In this document: positions 42,745 to 43,081 of the stretch, piece after piece
Layout: each line of letters opens with the position of its first letter
How positions within the stretch are numbered: position 1 is the stretch's first letter
Origin: Fibrobacter sp.
GTDB lineage: Bacteria; Fibrobacterota; Fibrobacteria; Fibrobacterales; Fibrobacteraceae
Reading direction: 5' to 3'
NCBI GenBank assembly: GCA_017615055.1
Contig: JAGAAW010000021.1
Location: 1 to 43,081, forward strand
DNA: 43,081 bases
Translations under genes and position numbers: made by a program
The notes under the pieces: generated by a model
What the model was told of the DNA's origin: nothing
What the model saw: the letters and a program-made list of their open reading frames with translations, nothing else
The model's database searches: none

Positions 42745-42778
42745 CAAAAAAAGGCCCCGGCGATTGCCGGAGCCTTTT
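42745..42778 (-). terminator. Terminator of fusA
   Basis: AAGGCCCCGGC (42751-42761) and GCCGGAGCCTT (42766-42776) pair with one mismatch, with a T tract on the minus strand. It lies 20 bases after the fusA stop codon. Confidence 0.85.
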
Positions 42779-42798
42779 AAGCTTTTGGGGCTTAAAGA

Positions 42799-43081
42799 TT
42801 AGCCACGCTGGTTAACCTTGTCGCCGTACTTCTTGATGAGTTCTTCCTGGATGTTGCGCGGCACCGGAGAGTACTTGCAGAATTCCATGGTGAACTCGGC
42901 CTTGCCCTGAGTCATGGAGCGAAGGTCGGTAGCGTAACCGAACATTTCGGAAAGCGGAACTTCGGCGGTGATGGTCGTCGTGCCGAGTTCTTCGCTCGTA
43001 CCGGTGATGGTACCGCGACGCTGGGAGACGTTACCCACAACGTTGCCCTGGAATTCGGTCGGGGTGGCGATTTCGACCTTC
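42799..43081 (-). CDS. fusA: Elongation factor G, C-terminal fragment
   Basis: The minus strand from the window edge to 42799 encodes the last 93 residues of EF-G, the translocation GTPase. Domain V signatures are clear: the end of domain IV ([16 protein letters not shown]), then [39 protein letters not shown] and [17 protein letters not shown]. The N-terminal GTPase domain is outside the window, so I cannot tell whether this is the main EF-G or a paralogue. Confidence 0.95.
   Translation of the reverse strand, partial: KVEIATPTEFQGNVVGNVSQRRGTITGTSEELGTTTITAEVPLSEMFGYATDLRSMTQGKAEFTMEFCKYSPVPRNIQEELIKKYGDKVNQRG

Overview
The window looks like chromosomal DNA of a Fibrobacter species (phylum Fibrobacterota). 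The strongest evidence is a protein with two copies of the Fibrobacter succinogenes major paralogous (FISUMP) domain (40666-41670). Serine-rich linkers in large secreted proteins, many lipoproteins and secreted proteins, and a strikingly uniform TATATT -10 element agree with this. Both edges cut genes: recA on the left and fusA (EF-G) on the right. I see no phage, CRISPR array, transposase or plasmid functions.

Layout. (1) 1-2900: recA (partial) behind a CinA/PncC-type amidohydrolase gene, a membrane protein with two PGxGQ modules, a histidine phosphatase, and a small SRP RNA gene on the minus strand. (2) 3100-19000: two giant secreted cadherin-repeat proteins of 1,983 and 3,212 residues, in tandem. 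They share their N-terminal and C-terminal regions and differ mainly in repeat number (about 6 versus about 16). (3) 19060-27900: endonuclease IV, tRNA-Asn, a small secreted protein, an AlgI-like MBOAT acyltransferase, scpB-mutS-HD hydrolase-thioredoxin-like protein in close succession, inorganic pyrophosphatase and a small Pro/Arg-rich secreted protein. (4) 27960-33730: metF on the minus strand, diverging from a three-gene envelope cluster (FecR-domain protein, CsgG/LpoB-like lipoprotein, LPP20/FlgT-like protein), followed by a convergent LPP20-type lipoprotein gene. (5) 33890-40350: rsmE, a HAD-IIA phosphatase, a YfhO-family membrane protein, a 36-residue membrane miniprotein, an ArsR-type HTH/methyltransferase fusion and a PAP2 phosphatase. 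(6) 40400-42740: a FISUMP gene and a CAP-domain lipoprotein gene, translationally coupled and enclosed by an inverted pair of repeats, then the end of fusA.

How it fits together. Housekeeping genes for DNA repair and chromosome upkeep (recA, nfo, mutS, scpB), translation (SRP RNA, tRNA-Asn, rsmE, fusA) and metabolism (ppa, metF) are interleaved with accessory cell-surface genes. The two giant adhesin-like proteins are the dominant accessory feature. The FecR/LpoB-like/LPP20-like cluster and the repeat-flanked FISUMP/CAP cassette are the next most interesting. Across the window several genes without a Shine-Dalgarno carry TATATT or a close variant 6-10 nt before the start codon, which suggests leaderless transcripts. 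A LexA-box-like sequence overlaps the recA promoter.
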